NCBI RefSeq assembly: GCF_036826855.1
Contig: NZ_CP104578.1
Span: forward strand, 4,499,501 to 4,563,500
Direction of reading: 5' to 3'
Source of the DNA: Streptomyces sp. SJL17-4
GTDB taxonomy: Bacteria; Actinomycetota; Actinomycetes; Streptomycetales; Streptomycetaceae
DNA length: 64,000 nucleotides
This document shows positions 8,746 through 17,077 of this stretch, in pieces (the first letter of the stretch is position 1; the number at the start of each line of letters is the position of its first letter). A program made the translations under genes and the position numbers. The notes under the pieces were generated by a model. That model worked only from the letters and a program-made list of their open reading frames with translations, was not told the DNA's origin and made no database searches.

Positions 8746-10089
8746 ATGGAGGAGTACCGGAGGATCGCCGATCGCGTCGAGGCGGCCGTACGGGACGGGC
8801 GGCTGAAGCCCGGTGACCGGCTGCCGCCGCAGCGGGTCTTCGCCCGCCGGCACGCCATCGCGAACTCGACGGCCATCCGTGTGTACGGCGAGCTCGCCCG
8901 GCGCGGCCTCGTCGTCGGGGAGGTCGGGCGCGGCACCTTCGTCCGGGCCGCGCCCCCGCTCCCGGGGCCCGAGCTCGCCGAGGCGACCGGCGCCGCACCC
9001 GTCGACCTCCAGCTCAACTACCCCGTCGCCGAAGGGCAGTCGGAGCTGATGGCCCGGGCCCTCGCCGCCCTCGCCCGGTCCGACGTCCTGGCCGAGGCCG
9101 TGTCCCGGCCGGCCGCAGCCACCGGCACCCCGGAGGCCCGCGACGCGGCGGCGACCGTGCTCGCCCGGCCCGGCTGGGCGCCCGACCCCGAGAGCGTCCT
9201 CTTCGCCGGGAACGGCCGGCAGGCCATCGCCGCCGCCCTCTCCGCCCTCGTCCCGCCCGGCGGCCGACTGGGCGTCGAGGCCCTCACGTATCCCCTGGTC
9301 AAAGCGGTGGCCGAGACGCTCTCCATCCGGCTCGTACCGCTCGCCCTCGACGACGAGGGGGTACGGCCCGAGGCGCTCGCGGCGGCCCACCGGGCGGCGC
9401 CGCTGGCCGCCGTATACCTCCAGCCCACCCTGCACAACCCGCTCTCCTCGACCGCGGGGGAGGTGCGCCGGGCCGAACTGGCCGAGCTGCTCAGGAGCTT
9501 GGACCTGACAGCCGTCGAGGACACCACCTGGGCCTTCCTCGTGCCGGACGCGCCCGCGCCGCTCGCCGCGCACGCCCCCGAGCGGGTCCTGCTCGTCGAC
9601 AGCCTCTCCAAGCGTCTCGCCCCCGGCCTGACCGTCGGCTACCTCGTCGTCCCCGGACGGTTCCGGGCGGCGGTGGCGGAGGCCCTGCGCTCCGGCGCCT
9701 GGACGGCGGGCGGGCTCGCCCTCGCGGCCGCCACCCGGTGGACCTCGGACGGAACGGTCGCCGAGGTGGTCGCGGCCAAGCGGGCGGACGCGGGGGCCCG
9801 GCACGCCCTGGTCCGGCGACGGCTCGCCGGGCAGGTCGTCCGGACCTCCCCGTACGCGTACTACTGCTGGTGGGAGCTGCCCGCGCCCTGGCGGGCGGAG
9901 ACCTTCACGGCGGCGGCCGCCGCACGCGCGGGCGTGGCGGTCACCCCGGGCGGCGCCTTCGCGGTGGGCGGCCGGGACGGTACGGGGACGGCGCCGGACG
10001 CGATCCGGATCGGGCTCGCGTCCCCGCCGCGAGCGGTCCTCGACGAGGCGCTGGGGCGGCTGGCGGCGCTGGCGGCGGAGGAGGGTTGA
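8746..10089 (+). CDS. MocR/PdxR-type GntR regulator with aminotransferase domain
   Basis: A 447-residue transcription regulator. An N-terminal GntR winged helix (about residues 1-65, with GRLKPGDRLPPQRVFARRH and GRGTF) is joined to a fold-type I aminotransferase domain. The PLP Lys lies in LVDSLSKRLAPGLTVGYL at about residue 289. Such proteins usually sense PLP or an amine and do not transaminate. I chose the ATG at 8746 because GGAGGGG precedes it; an ATG at 8728 has no ribosome site and falls inside an operator repeat. It is divergent from the alpha/beta hydrolase gene and probably regulates both. Confidence 0.9.
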   Translation: MEEYRRIADRVEAAVRDGRLKPGDRLPPQRVFARRHAIANSTAIRVYGELARRGLVVGEVGRGTFVRAAPPLPGPELAEATGAAPVDLQLNYPVAEGQSELMARALAALARSDVLAEAVSRPAAATGTPEARDAAATVLARPGWAPDPESVLFAGNGRQAIAAALSALVPPGGRLGVEALTYPLVKAVAETLSIRLVPLALDDEGVRPEALAAAHRAAPLAAVYLQPTLHNPLSSTAGEVRRAELAELLRSLDLTAVEDTTWAFLVPDAPAPLAAHAPERVLLVDSLSKRLAPGLTVGYLVVPGRFRAAVAEALRSGAWTAGGLALAAATRWTSDGTVAEVVAAKRADAGARHALVRRRLAGQVVRTSPYAYYCWWELPAPWRAETFTAAAAARAGVAVTPGGAFAVGGRDGTGTAPDAIRIGLASPPRAVLDEALGRLAALAAEEG

Positions 10090-10101
10090 AAACCCCTGGG
10101 C

Positions 10102-10138
10102 CTTCATATCCTGGACATGTAAGGTCCAGGATATGAAG
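10102..10138. promoter_or_regulatory. Perfect 15-bp inverted repeat, likely Rrf2 operator
   Basis: Left arm CTTCATATCCTGGAC (10102-10116) is an exact reverse complement of the right arm (10124-10138), with a 7-bp spacer. It covers the start codon of the Rrf2 gene. Rrf2 dimers bind AT-flanked palindromes of this size, so autoregulation is likely. Confidence 0.75.
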
Positions 10139-10612
10139 ATGAGTGAGGGCGTGGAGTGGGCGTTGCACAGCTGCCTGAACCTGGCCTGGATCGGGGCCGA
10201 GCGGGCGGTCACCGCCGCGCGCCTCGCGTCCTACCACGAGCTGCCCCCCGCCTATCTCAACAAGCAGCTCCAGGCGCTCGCCCGCGCCGGGATCGTCACC
10301 TCGGTCTCCGGACCCAAGGGGGGCTTCCGGCTGGCGCGCCCCCTCGACCGGATCACGCTGATGGACGTCGTCGCCGCCGTCGAAGGCCCTGACGAGGCCT
10401 TCCGCTGCACCGAGATCCGGCGGAAGGGGCCCGGCGCGGGGACGCCGGAGACGTACGCCGCCGAGTGCGCCATCGCCGGGGCCATGGGGCGGGCCGACCT
10501 GGCCTGGCGCCGGGAGCTCATGGCCCAGACCCTGGACGACGTCCGGCTGCGGGCCGAACTCCAGGCACCGGCCGCGCCCGAACGGCTCCGCCACTGGTTC
10601 GCCAACGCCTGA
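10133..10612 (+). CDS. Rrf2 family transcriptional regulator
   Basis: A 159-residue regulator with the Rrf2 winged helix at the N-terminus: VEWALHSCLNLAW, then ELPPAYLNKQLQALARAGIV and VSGPKGGFRLARP. There is no three-Cys iron-sulfur cluster motif; single Cys residues occur at CTEI and AECAI. It may therefore sense something other than an Fe-S cluster. The start is ATG at 10133 or ATG at 10139. No Shine-Dalgarno is visible because the operator palindrome occupies that space, so a leaderless transcript is possible. It is followed after 25 bp by the RidA gene. Confidence 0.92.
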   Translation: MKMSEGVEWALHSCLNLAWIGAERAVTAARLASYHELPPAYLNKQLQALARAGIVTSVSGPKGGFRLARPLDRITLMDVVAAVEGPDEAFRCTEIRRKGPGAGTPETYAAECAIAGAMGRADLAWRRELMAQTLDDVRLRAELQAPAAPERLRHWFANA

Positions 10613-10637
10613 CACTCTCCGGAAGGAACGATCGCTC

Positions 10638-11060
10638 ATGACCGCCAAGACCTCCGCCGACCAGCGGGTCATCACCAACCCCGACACGCTCCACGACCCG
10701 ACCCCCTTCGGCTACAGCCACGCCGTCTCCGCGCCCGGCGAGCTCGTCTTCATCGGCGGCCAGTACGCCTCCGACGCGTCCGGTTCGCCCGTCCCCGGCG
10801 ACTTCGCCGCCCAGGTCGAGCTCTCCCTCACCAACCTGCGGCTCGCCCTCGAAGGCGTCGGCCTGGGTCTGGAGCACGTCGTCCGTCTCGGCTCGTACGT
10901 CGTCGACCACGACATGGCCAAGCTGGAGGCCCTCGGCAAGGGCCTGCACGCCCACTTCGGCGAGCGGCTCCCGGCCCAGACCCTCAGCGGCGTCGCGGCG
11001 CTCGCCCTGCCGGGCATGCTCTTCGAGATCGACGCGATCGCCGTACGCCCCGCCGCCTGA
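10638..11060 (+). CDS. RidA family protein
   Basis: A 140-residue member of the RidA/YjgF/Rid superfamily. RidA enzymes hydrolyse reactive enamine/imine intermediates; many Rid paralogues have other roles. The core strand GELVFIGGQYASDASG and the C-terminal LFEIDAIAV are visible. The canonical catalytic Arg before the EIDAIAV strand (usual form RVEIEAIA) is not seen; the segment reads LPGMLFEIDA. It may therefore belong to a Rid subgroup without imine deaminase activity. It lies in an operon with the Rrf2 gene and follows AAGGAACG. Confidence 0.88.
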   Translation: MTAKTSADQRVITNPDTLHDPTPFGYSHAVSAPGELVFIGGQYASDASGSPVPGDFAAQVELSLTNLRLALEGVGLGLEHVVRLGSYVVDHDMAKLEALGKGLHAHFGERLPAQTLSGVAALALPGMLFEIDAIAVRPAA

Positions 11061-11199
11061 CGCCGTACGCCCCGCTCCCGCCCGCCCGACGCCGCCGCCC
11101 CGCCCCCGCCGCCTGATCCACTTGCGGGGCGTACGGCGCGGGTGTGCCCTTGAGGGTGCGGGAAGCAGCAGGGGGGCGAGAGACGAAGGAGCTCCTGCC

Positions 11200-11604
11200 A
11201 TGGCCGCACACGCAGCGATACCCGTCCGGAAGCCGTTCAGCACCCACGGCCTGGCCACCCCGATCGTCGTCGGTGTCCTGTACGGCCTCTACGCGGCGAC
11301 CGTGGTCCGCCAGGGTGGCCCCACCACCCTGGGGCAGCTGTGGCTCGGCCTGATCTCGGCCGTGGTGCTCGGCGCCGGGATCTACGTCCTCCGGCGTTAC
11401 GGCCGCGCCCTCCCCCGCGAGGCACGGGCCGCCGCCTGGGGGTCGCTGTCGGGCATCGCGGTCGGCTTCCTCTTCAGCCTGTCGGGCGCCAGCGTCCTCT
11501 CGTCGAGCGGACTCGGGCTGACCGTGGCCGCGCTCAACGGGATCGGCGCCTACTACCTCTTCTACACCCACGAGGACGCCGAGGGACGGCCCGCGCCGTA
11601 CTGA
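11200..11604 (+). CDS. Small four-helix membrane protein
   Basis: A 134-residue membrane protein with no recognised family. Four hydrophobic segments are visible (PIVVGVLYGLYAATVV, LWLGLISAVVLGAGIYVL, a Gly/Ser-rich third helix, and [16 protein letters not shown]). The frame is open from 11122, but AAGGAG lies just upstream of the ATG at 11200 and that start removes a charged non-conserved extension. The last 43 bp overlap the 3' end of the opposing membrane gene. Confidence 0.75.
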   Translation: MAAHAAIPVRKPFSTHGLATPIVVGVLYGLYAATVVRQGGPTTLGQLWLGLISAVVLGAGIYVLRRYGRALPREARAAAWGSLSGIAVGFLFSLSGASVLSSSGLGLTVAALNGIGAYYLFYTHEDAEGRPAPY

Positions 11605-12137
11605 CGGGTCCCACCCCCGGCCGGACGCTTCCCGCCGTCCCGGCGGCGCCGGTGGTAGGCGACCGCGACGACGGCGAGCAGCACCGGCCACGCCAGGAGC
11701 GGCGTGTAGCAGACGGCCAGGAGGGCGTCCTGCGCCGGTGTGGCGGGGATGCCGGGCCCCAGGTCCGCGTACGAGGCGTACACGCCCCAGGCCACGATCG
11801 CGCCCAGCCCCGTCACCCCGGCCAGGGCCGCGCCGGTCGCGGCGGCCGGGTTCACCCGGCGCCCGCCGAGGAACGGCATCCAGCGCGGGAAGACCTCGCC
11901 CCAGGAGCGGACGAGCCCCAGGGTGAGGAAGGCGAGGAGCTCGGACACGACGCTGAGGGAGACCACGTACATGGACTCCCCCCAGCTCATGACGCCCCAC
12001 TCGGCGTCCTGCGTGACCGGCAGCCCGGCGACGAGCGCGAGACGCCACAGCCCTGACGGGAGGGTGACGAGCGGGACGGCATGGGCGGCGAGGACGGCCC
12101 AACGGGGCACGTCGGGAAGGGCCTTGATTCTCAGCAT
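11562..12137 (-). CDS. Hypothetical membrane protein
   Basis: A 191-residue protein starting [19 protein letters not shown], with four hydrophobic segments and a basic C-terminus. The pattern ([10 protein letters not shown] in helix 1, and [25 protein letters not shown] in helix 2) is common in uncharacterised Streptomyces membrane proteins. The open frame continues to 13151, but that part is antisense to the ABC transporter gene. The start at 12137 is divergent from the ABC operon. Function unknown. Confidence 0.72.
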   Translation of the reverse strand: MLRIKALPDVPRWAVLAAHAVPLVTLPSGLWRLALVAGLPVTQDAEWGVMSWGESMYVVSLSVVSELLAFLTLGLVRSWGEVFPRWMPFLGGRRVNPAAATGAALAGVTGLGAIVAWGVYASYADLGPGIPATPAQDALLAVCYTPLLAWPVLLAVVAVAYHRRRRDGGKRPAGGGTRQYGAGRPSASSWV

Positions 12138-12332
12138 GGGACCAGCGTCCCGCCGGGCCCCGCCCCCGGACGTCGCTCCGGAGACCGGTCCGCCTCCGCC
12201 GGGCGGGGGAGACGGCGTCATCCGACGAGGTTCCGCCGCTCTGGCGATCCGGCCGTGGTCGACGGAGACTGGGAGAAGCGCTTTTTTCGAGCGCGTCTGC
12301 TCCGCGCCCTCTTCCCCTGGAGGATCCACGGT

Positions 12333-13301
12333 ATGACCGACCTCGCCATCGAGACCGAGGGCCTGGTCAAGGTCTTCGGCAGCAACCGCGCCGTCGACGG
12401 CATCGACCTCCGCGTCCCCGCCGGGACCGTGTACGGAGTCCTCGGGCCCAACGGCGCCGGCAAGACCACCGCCGTCAAGATGCTCGCCACCCTGCTCAGG
12501 CCCGACGGCGGCCGGGCCCGCGTCTTCGGCAAGGACGTCGTCAAGGACGCCGACACCGTGCGGGGCCGGGTGAGCCTCACCGGGCAGTACGCCTCCGTCG
12601 ACGAGGACCTGACCGGCACCGAGAACCTCGTCCTGCTCGGCCGGCTGCTCGGCCACACCCGCCCCGCCGCCCGCGAGCGCTCCGGGCAGCTGCTCGCCGC
12701 GTTCGGGCTCGCGGAGGCCGCCGACAAGCAGGTCAAGAACTACTCGGGCGGCATGCGGCGCCGTATCGACATCGCCGCGTCCATCCTCAACACCCCCGAC
12801 CTGCTCTTCCTCGACGAGCCGACCACCGGCCTCGACCCGCGCAGCCGCAACCAGGTCTGGGACATCGTCCGCGCGGTCGTCGCCCAGGGCACCACCGTCC
12901 TGCTGACCACCCAGTACCTCGACGAGGCCGACCAGCTGGCCTCCCGGATCGCCGTCATCGACCACGGCAAGGTGATCGCGGAGGGCACGAAGGGCGAGCT
13001 GAAGGCCTCCGTCGGCTCCGGCTCCGTGCACGTACGCCTCCGGGACCCGGAGCAGCGGCCCGAGGCCGAGCGGGTCATCGTGGGCGCCCTGGACGCCACC
13101 GTCCAGCTCGACGCCGACCCGGTCGCGCTCACCGCCACCGTCAACGGCCACGGGACGGACCTGGGCGCCGCCGAGCAGGCCGCGCGGGCGCTGGCGGAGC
13201 TGGCGCGGGCCGGGATCACCGTCGACAACTTCGCGCTGGGCCAGCCCAGCCTCGACGAGGTCTTCCTGGCACTGACGGACAGGAAAGGAACGACCGCATG
13301 A
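12333..13301 (+). CDS. ABC transporter ATP-binding protein, DrrA type
   Basis: A 322-residue ATPase of the daunorubicin-resistance (DrrA) subfamily that powers drug or lipid export. Walker A is GPNGAGKTT, the signature is [10 protein letters not shown], Walker B is [16 protein letters not shown], and a switch His-equivalent region [11 protein letters not shown] follows. The C-terminal 80 residues match the DrrA extension. The start ATG at 12333 follows TGGAGG; the open frame upstream of it is not coding. Its stop overlaps the start of the permease gene by four bases, so translation is coupled. Confidence 0.95.
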   Translation: MTDLAIETEGLVKVFGSNRAVDGIDLRVPAGTVYGVLGPNGAGKTTAVKMLATLLRPDGGRARVFGKDVVKDADTVRGRVSLTGQYASVDEDLTGTENLVLLGRLLGHTRPAARERSGQLLAAFGLAEAADKQVKNYSGGMRRRIDIAASILNTPDLLFLDEPTTGLDPRSRNQVWDIVRAVVAQGTTVLLTTQYLDEADQLASRIAVIDHGKVIAEGTKGELKASVGSGSVHVRLRDPEQRPEAERVIVGALDATVQLDADPVALTATVNGHGTDLGAAEQAARALAELARAGITVDNFALGQPSLDEVFLALTDRKGTTA

Positions 13302-14164
13302 CCACCGTCACCAACGGCAAGGACACCCGGACGACCGAGACGCTCGACTTCGTCGCCCCGAAGGCCGACGAACTCGCGGCGCTGCTGGTGGGTCACTCCC
13401 GCCCGCCGCGCCCCAGCGCGCTCTCCGCCTCGATGACCTTCGGCTGGCGGGCCATGCTGAAGATCAAGCACGTGCCGGAGCAGCTGTTCGACGTGACGGC
13501 GTTCCCGATCATGATGGTGCTGATGTACACGTACCTCTTCGGAGGTGCGCTGGCCGGGTCGGTCTCCTCGTACATCCAGTTCCTGCTGCCCGGCATCCTG
13601 GTGATGAGCGTCGTGATGATCACGATGTACACGGGGGTCTCGGTCAACACCGACATCGAGAAGGGTGTCTTCGACCGCTTCCGCACGCTGCCGATCTGGC
13701 GGCCCGCGCCGATGGTCGGCTATCTCCTCGGCGACGTCGTCCGCTATCTGATCGCCTCGGCCGTGATGCTGACCGTCGGCATGATCATCGGCTACCGGCC
13801 GGACGGCGGGATCGTGGGCGTGCTGCTCGGGGTCGCGCTGCTCGTGGTCTTCTCGTTCGCGTTCTCGTGGATCTGGACCATGTTCGGTCTGCTGCTGCGC
13901 AGCGAGAAGTCCGTCATGGGCGTCTCGATGATGGTGATCTTCCCGCTGACGTTCCTCTCGAACGTCTTCGTCGACCCGAAGACGATGCCGGGCTGGCTCC
14001 AGGCCTTCGTCAACAACAGCCCGGTGACCCATCTGGCGACGGCGGTACGCGAACTGATGGCGGGCAACTGGCCGGCCGCGGACATCGCCTGGTCGCTCGG
14101 GTGGTCGGCGGTGCTGATCGTCGTCTTCGGAGCGATCACCATGCGGCTCTACAACCGCAAGTGA
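13298..14164 (+). CDS. ABC-2 type permease, DrrB type
   Basis: The 288-residue membrane partner of the preceding ATPase. It has an N-terminal cytoplasmic stretch of about 60 residues and six hydrophobic helices with the ABC-2 signature [18 protein letters not shown] after helix 2. [18 protein letters not shown] near helix 5 is typical of DrrB. It overlaps the ATPase gene by ATGA. The pair probably exports an unknown hydrophobic compound and could give resistance. Confidence 0.94.
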   Translation: MTTVTNGKDTRTTETLDFVAPKADELAALLVGHSRPPRPSALSASMTFGWRAMLKIKHVPEQLFDVTAFPIMMVLMYTYLFGGALAGSVSSYIQFLLPGILVMSVVMITMYTGVSVNTDIEKGVFDRFRTLPIWRPAPMVGYLLGDVVRYLIASAVMLTVGMIIGYRPDGGIVGVLLGVALLVVFSFAFSWIWTMFGLLLRSEKSVMGVSMMVIFPLTFLSNVFVDPKTMPGWLQAFVNNSPVTHLATAVRELMAGNWPAADIAWSLGWSAVLIVVFGAITMRLYNRK

Positions 14165-14167
14165 CGA

Positions 14168-14193
14168 CCGCGATCGACGGCCGCGATCGACGG
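14168..14193. repeat. 13-bp tandem duplication between convergent genes
   Basis: CCGCGATCGACGG occurs twice head to tail (14168-14180, 14181-14193) between the DrrB-type stop and the VOC stop. Flanking GACCG and CGGTC arms could fold it into a hairpin, so it might act as a weak bidirectional terminator. Confidence 0.5.
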
Positions 14194-14224
14194 TCGCAAG
14201 TGACGGACCGGCCCCGCGCTACCG

Positions 14225-14596
14225 CTACTGGTCGCGCGGGGTCGTCTGCTGGACCGCCCAGCGGTTGCCGTCGGGGTCGGCGAAGAAGACGAACGAACCC
14301 CACGGCATGTCGGCGATGTCGCCGACCTCGACGCCGCGCGCGGTGAGTTCGCGGTGGGCCTCCTCGATGTCGGTGACGACGACCTGCATGTTGTCGAGGG
14401 AGCCCGGGGTCATCTCGGTGAGGCCCTTGCCGAAGGCGATCGAGCAGGCCGAGCCCGGCGGGGTCATCTGGACGAACCGGATGTCGTCGCTGACGAGGAC
14501 GTCGTGGTCGGCGTTGAATCCGACCTTCTCGTAGAAGGCCTTGGCGCGGTCGACATCGGTGACGGGGACGGCGACCAGTTCCAGCTTGATGTCCAT
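14225..14596 (-). CDS. VOC family (glyoxalase/bleomycin-resistance fold) protein
   Basis: A 123-residue single-domain vicinal-oxygen-chelate protein. It shows paired beta-alpha-beta-beta-beta modules: LELVAVPVTDVDRAKAFYEK and MQVVVTDIEEAHRELTARG, ending FADPDGNRWAVQ. A metal-binding Glu is not obvious at the C-terminal strand (NRWAVQQT), so catalytic metal chemistry is uncertain. The start at 14596 is set by the family N-terminus. Its role could be lyase, dioxygenase or drug binding. It converges on the ABC permease gene. Confidence 0.85.
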   Translation of the reverse strand: MDIKLELVAVPVTDVDRAKAFYEKVGFNADHDVLVSDDIRFVQMTPPGSACSIAFGKGLTEMTPGSLDNMQVVVTDIEEAHRELTARGVEVGDIADMPWGSFVFFADPDGNRWAVQQTTPRDQ

Positions 14597-14727
14597 GAGG
14601 GCATCATGCGCCGGGAGGCGGCCCGGCGCACGGCGTGCGCCGCCTCGCGGTTGACCTTCCCCCGCCGGGAAGGCCCAGCATCGGGCGTGCCGGGCGGAAG
14701 GCCCGGCACAGGGAGGAGAATCGAGCC

Positions 14728-15945
14728 GTGCGCGACGAAGAGCCCATGCCTGTGCCCGTGTCCGGGCCGATGCTGACCATCGGGGACTTCGCACGTGCCT
14801 CCCGGCTCTCCGCCAAGGCTCTGCGCCGCTACGACGAGCTCGGCCTGCTGCCGCCCGCCCGCGTCGACCCGTTCACCGGCTACCGCTACTACGCCGTGGA
14901 ACAGCTCGAACGGGCCCGGCTGATCGCCTGGCTGCGGCGGATCGGCATGCCGCTCGCCGAGGTCGGACGGGTCTGCGCGCTGTACGCGTCGGACGCGGCG
15001 GGCGCGGCCCGCGCGATCCGCGGCTACTGGGCGCGGGTCGAGACGGAGACCGCGGCGCGGCGGGACCTGGCGGCCTCCCTGGTGGACCGGCTGAAGGGAC
15101 CCGACGAGATGAACGACGAGACGACCGACGAGATGACCGACGACACGGCCGGCGAGACGCCCGGCGCGATGACCGACGAGGTGAGCGCCGTGCACGCCGC
15201 CACGAACGCCTGGGCGGCCACCGGGCCGGCCGGCCCGCCCGCCTTCGTCCTGCGGACCGCCGTGCGTCTCGACCGCGGCCTGGTCCGCGCCGCCCAGCAG
15301 GACGCGGCCCACGCGGGCCCGCACCTGCTGGCCGTCGCCGACGGGTACGGCCCCGAGGGCGAGCGGGCCGCGCTGGCCGCCGTCGGAGCACTGGAGGCCG
15401 TACCGCCACCGGCCCCCTCGGCGCGCGCCGGGGACGTGCTCAACGCCCTGGAGGACGCGGTGCGCACGGCCGACGGCGCGGTCTCCGGGCTGGCCGATTC
15501 GGGCACGACCCTGACCGGGGCCGTGTGGACGGGCGGCCGCCTGGCCCTCGCGCACGTGGGCGACTCGCGGGCGTACCTGCTGCGGGACGGCGCGCTCGTG
15601 CGCCTCACCCGCGACCACACCGTCGTCCAGGCCCTCGTCGACGCGGGCGAACTGGACCCGGCCGAGGCGGCGGACCGCCCCGACCGGGCGCTGCTCCTGA
15701 AGGCCCTGGACGGCGGGGACGTGCCGCCCGAGCCGGAGCTCGGAGTGCACGAGACGCGGCCCGGCGACCGCTATCTGCTGTGCACGGACGGGCTTTCGGC
15801 GGTCGCGCCGGCCGAGGGCATCCGCCGCGCGCTCGCCGCGGGCGTCGGTCCGGACGAAGCGGCGGAAGCCCTGGTCGCGCTGGCGCGGGACCTGGGCGGG
15901 CCGGACAACGTGGCGTGCGTGGTGGCGGACGTGGTGCCCGCCTGA
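14728..15945 (+). CDS. MerR-family DNA-binding domain fused to a PP2C-type Ser/Thr phosphatase
   Basis: A 405-residue fusion. Residues about 12-110 form a MerR winged helix (LTIGDFARASRLSAKALRRYD, FTGYRYY, IGMPLAEVG). A Thr/Asp/Glu-rich linker of about 35 residues follows, then a PP2C domain (about 165-405). Phosphatase motifs are the metal Asp in AVADGYG, GTTL-like SGTTLTG, LAHVGDSRAYLLRDG, LTRDHTVVQ, LCTDGL and GGPDNVACV. The GTG at 14728 follows GGGAGGAG. PP2C enzymes remove phosphate from Ser/Thr. The fusion suggests a regulator that couples phosphorylation state to promoter control. A USP gene lies convergently 10 bp away. Confidence 0.9.
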   Translation: MRDEEPMPVPVSGPMLTIGDFARASRLSAKALRRYDELGLLPPARVDPFTGYRYYAVEQLERARLIAWLRRIGMPLAEVGRVCALYASDAAGAARAIRGYWARVETETAARRDLAASLVDRLKGPDEMNDETTDEMTDDTAGETPGAMTDEVSAVHAATNAWAATGPAGPPAFVLRTAVRLDRGLVRAAQQDAAHAGPHLLAVADGYGPEGERAALAAVGALEAVPPPAPSARAGDVLNALEDAVRTADGAVSGLADSGTTLTGAVWTGGRLALAHVGDSRAYLLRDGALVRLTRDHTVVQALVDAGELDPAEAADRPDRALLLKALDGGDVPPEPELGVHETRPGDRYLLCTDGLSAVAPAEGIRRALAAGVGPDEAAEALVALARDLGGPDNVACVVADVVPA

Positions 15946-15955
15946 GGACGCCCTG

Positions 15956-16384
15956 TCAGTCCCCCGTGCCCCGGACGACCACCACCGGGCACGGGGCGTG
16001 CTGGGCCACCCTGGTGGAGACGGAGCCGAGGACCGCCGCCTTGAAGCCGCTGTGGCCTCGGTCGCCGACGACCAGCAGGGACGCGCCCTCGGCCTGGTCG
16101 ACCAGGGCCTGGGCCGGGCTGCCGCTGACGACCGTACGGGTCACGCCGGCGGCGACGGCCGGGTCCAGCACCTTGGCGAGGGACTCGTCCAGGATCTGCT
16201 CGGCGAGCATTTCGGGGTTGAAGTCCGGCGGTACCCCGGGCGCCGTCGACCAGGCCGCCGGGTACTCCCATCCGATGACGGCGTTCAGGGAGTCCCCGGT
16301 GAGGGCGGCCTGTCCGGCCGCCCACGTCAGCGCCTTCAGGGAAGGCTCCGAGCCGTCCACGCCCACCACGATCCTGCCGGCCAT
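15956..16384 (-). CDS. Universal stress protein (UspA family)
   Basis: A 142-residue single Usp domain. It starts with the strand RIVVGVDGSEPSLKAL and ends with the ATP-binding motif VVGDRGHSGFKAAVLGSVS (G-2x-G-9x-G(S/T) pattern) and HAPCPVVVVR. An ATP-binding USP is likely. CGGAGG lies upstream of the ATG at 16384; the frame extends to 16420 but that start has no ribosome site. It stands alone, convergent with the MerR-PP2C gene. USPs act in the cytoplasm under starvation or hypoxia. Confidence 0.93.
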   Translation of the reverse strand: MAGRIVVGVDGSEPSLKALTWAAGQAALTGDSLNAVIGWEYPAAWSTAPGVPPDFNPEMLAEQILDESLAKVLDPAVAAGVTRTVVSGSPAQALVDQAEGASLLVVGDRGHSGFKAAVLGSVSTRVAQHAPCPVVVVRGTGD

Positions 16385-16435
16385 CGCCGACCTCCGTCCG
16401 TTGTCGGGAAACTCCCCCACAACGTAACAAACCGA

Positions 16436-17074
16436 TCAATCCAGTCGCAGATCGGCCAACTGCTTCTCGAACGGGACGACCTCGTCGTCCAACGTCCGCC
16501 GGGACGGCCGGGCCGCGACCGTGTCCGCGAACTCGTACCCCGCCCGGGTGATCCGGGTGGGCAGCCCTTCGCCCCATCCCGTCGGGGAGGCCTCGTCGCC
16601 GCCCGTGCCCCAGTCCTCCGACGCCGCGTAGACGGCGGTCGGCACGACGAGGGCCCGCAGGTAGGCGAAGAGCGGCCGCAGGGCGTGGTCCAGGACGAGC
16701 GAGTGCCGGGCGGTGCCGCCGGTCGCCCCCATGAGGACCGGGGTGCCGGTCAGCGCGGCCGGGTCGATCAGGTCGAAGAAGGACTTGAACAGCCCGCTGT
16801 ACGAGGCGGTGAAGACCGGGGTCACCGCGATGACCCCGTCGGCGCCGGTCACCGCGTCGATCGCGTCCTGGAGCCGCCCGGAGGGGAAGCCGGTCACGAA
16901 GTTGTTCGCGATGTCGACGGCCAGGTCGCGCAGTTCGACGACCTGGACGTCGACGGCGTACTCCTGCTCGGCCAGCCGGTACCGGGCCGCCTGGAGGAGC
17001 CGGTCGGTGAGCAGCCGGGTGGAGGAGGGGGAGCTGAGGCCGGCGGAGACGGCGACCAGCTTCAGGGTCTGCAT
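16436..17074 (-). CDS. CE1759-type NAD(P)H-dependent FMN reductase
   Basis: A 212-residue flavodoxin-like reductase. The N-terminal FMN loop LVAVSAGLSSPSSTRLL, the middle VIAVTPVFTASYSGLFKSFFD and the VLMGATGGTARHSL loop are typical. It makes reduced FMN for the partner monooxygenase encoded directly upstream. AAGGAG lies inside the last codons of that gene and the start follows its stop by three bases, so the two are translationally coupled. Confidence 0.93.
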   Translation of the reverse strand: MQTLKLVAVSAGLSSPSSTRLLTDRLLQAARYRLAEQEYAVDVQVVELRDLAVDIANNFVTGFPSGRLQDAIDAVTGADGVIAVTPVFTASYSGLFKSFFDLIDPAALTGTPVLMGATGGTARHSLVLDHALRPLFAYLRALVVPTAVYAASEDWGTGGDEASPTGWGEGLPTRITRAGYEFADTVAARPSRRTLDDEVVPFEKQLADLRLD

Positions 17075-17077
17075 GGC

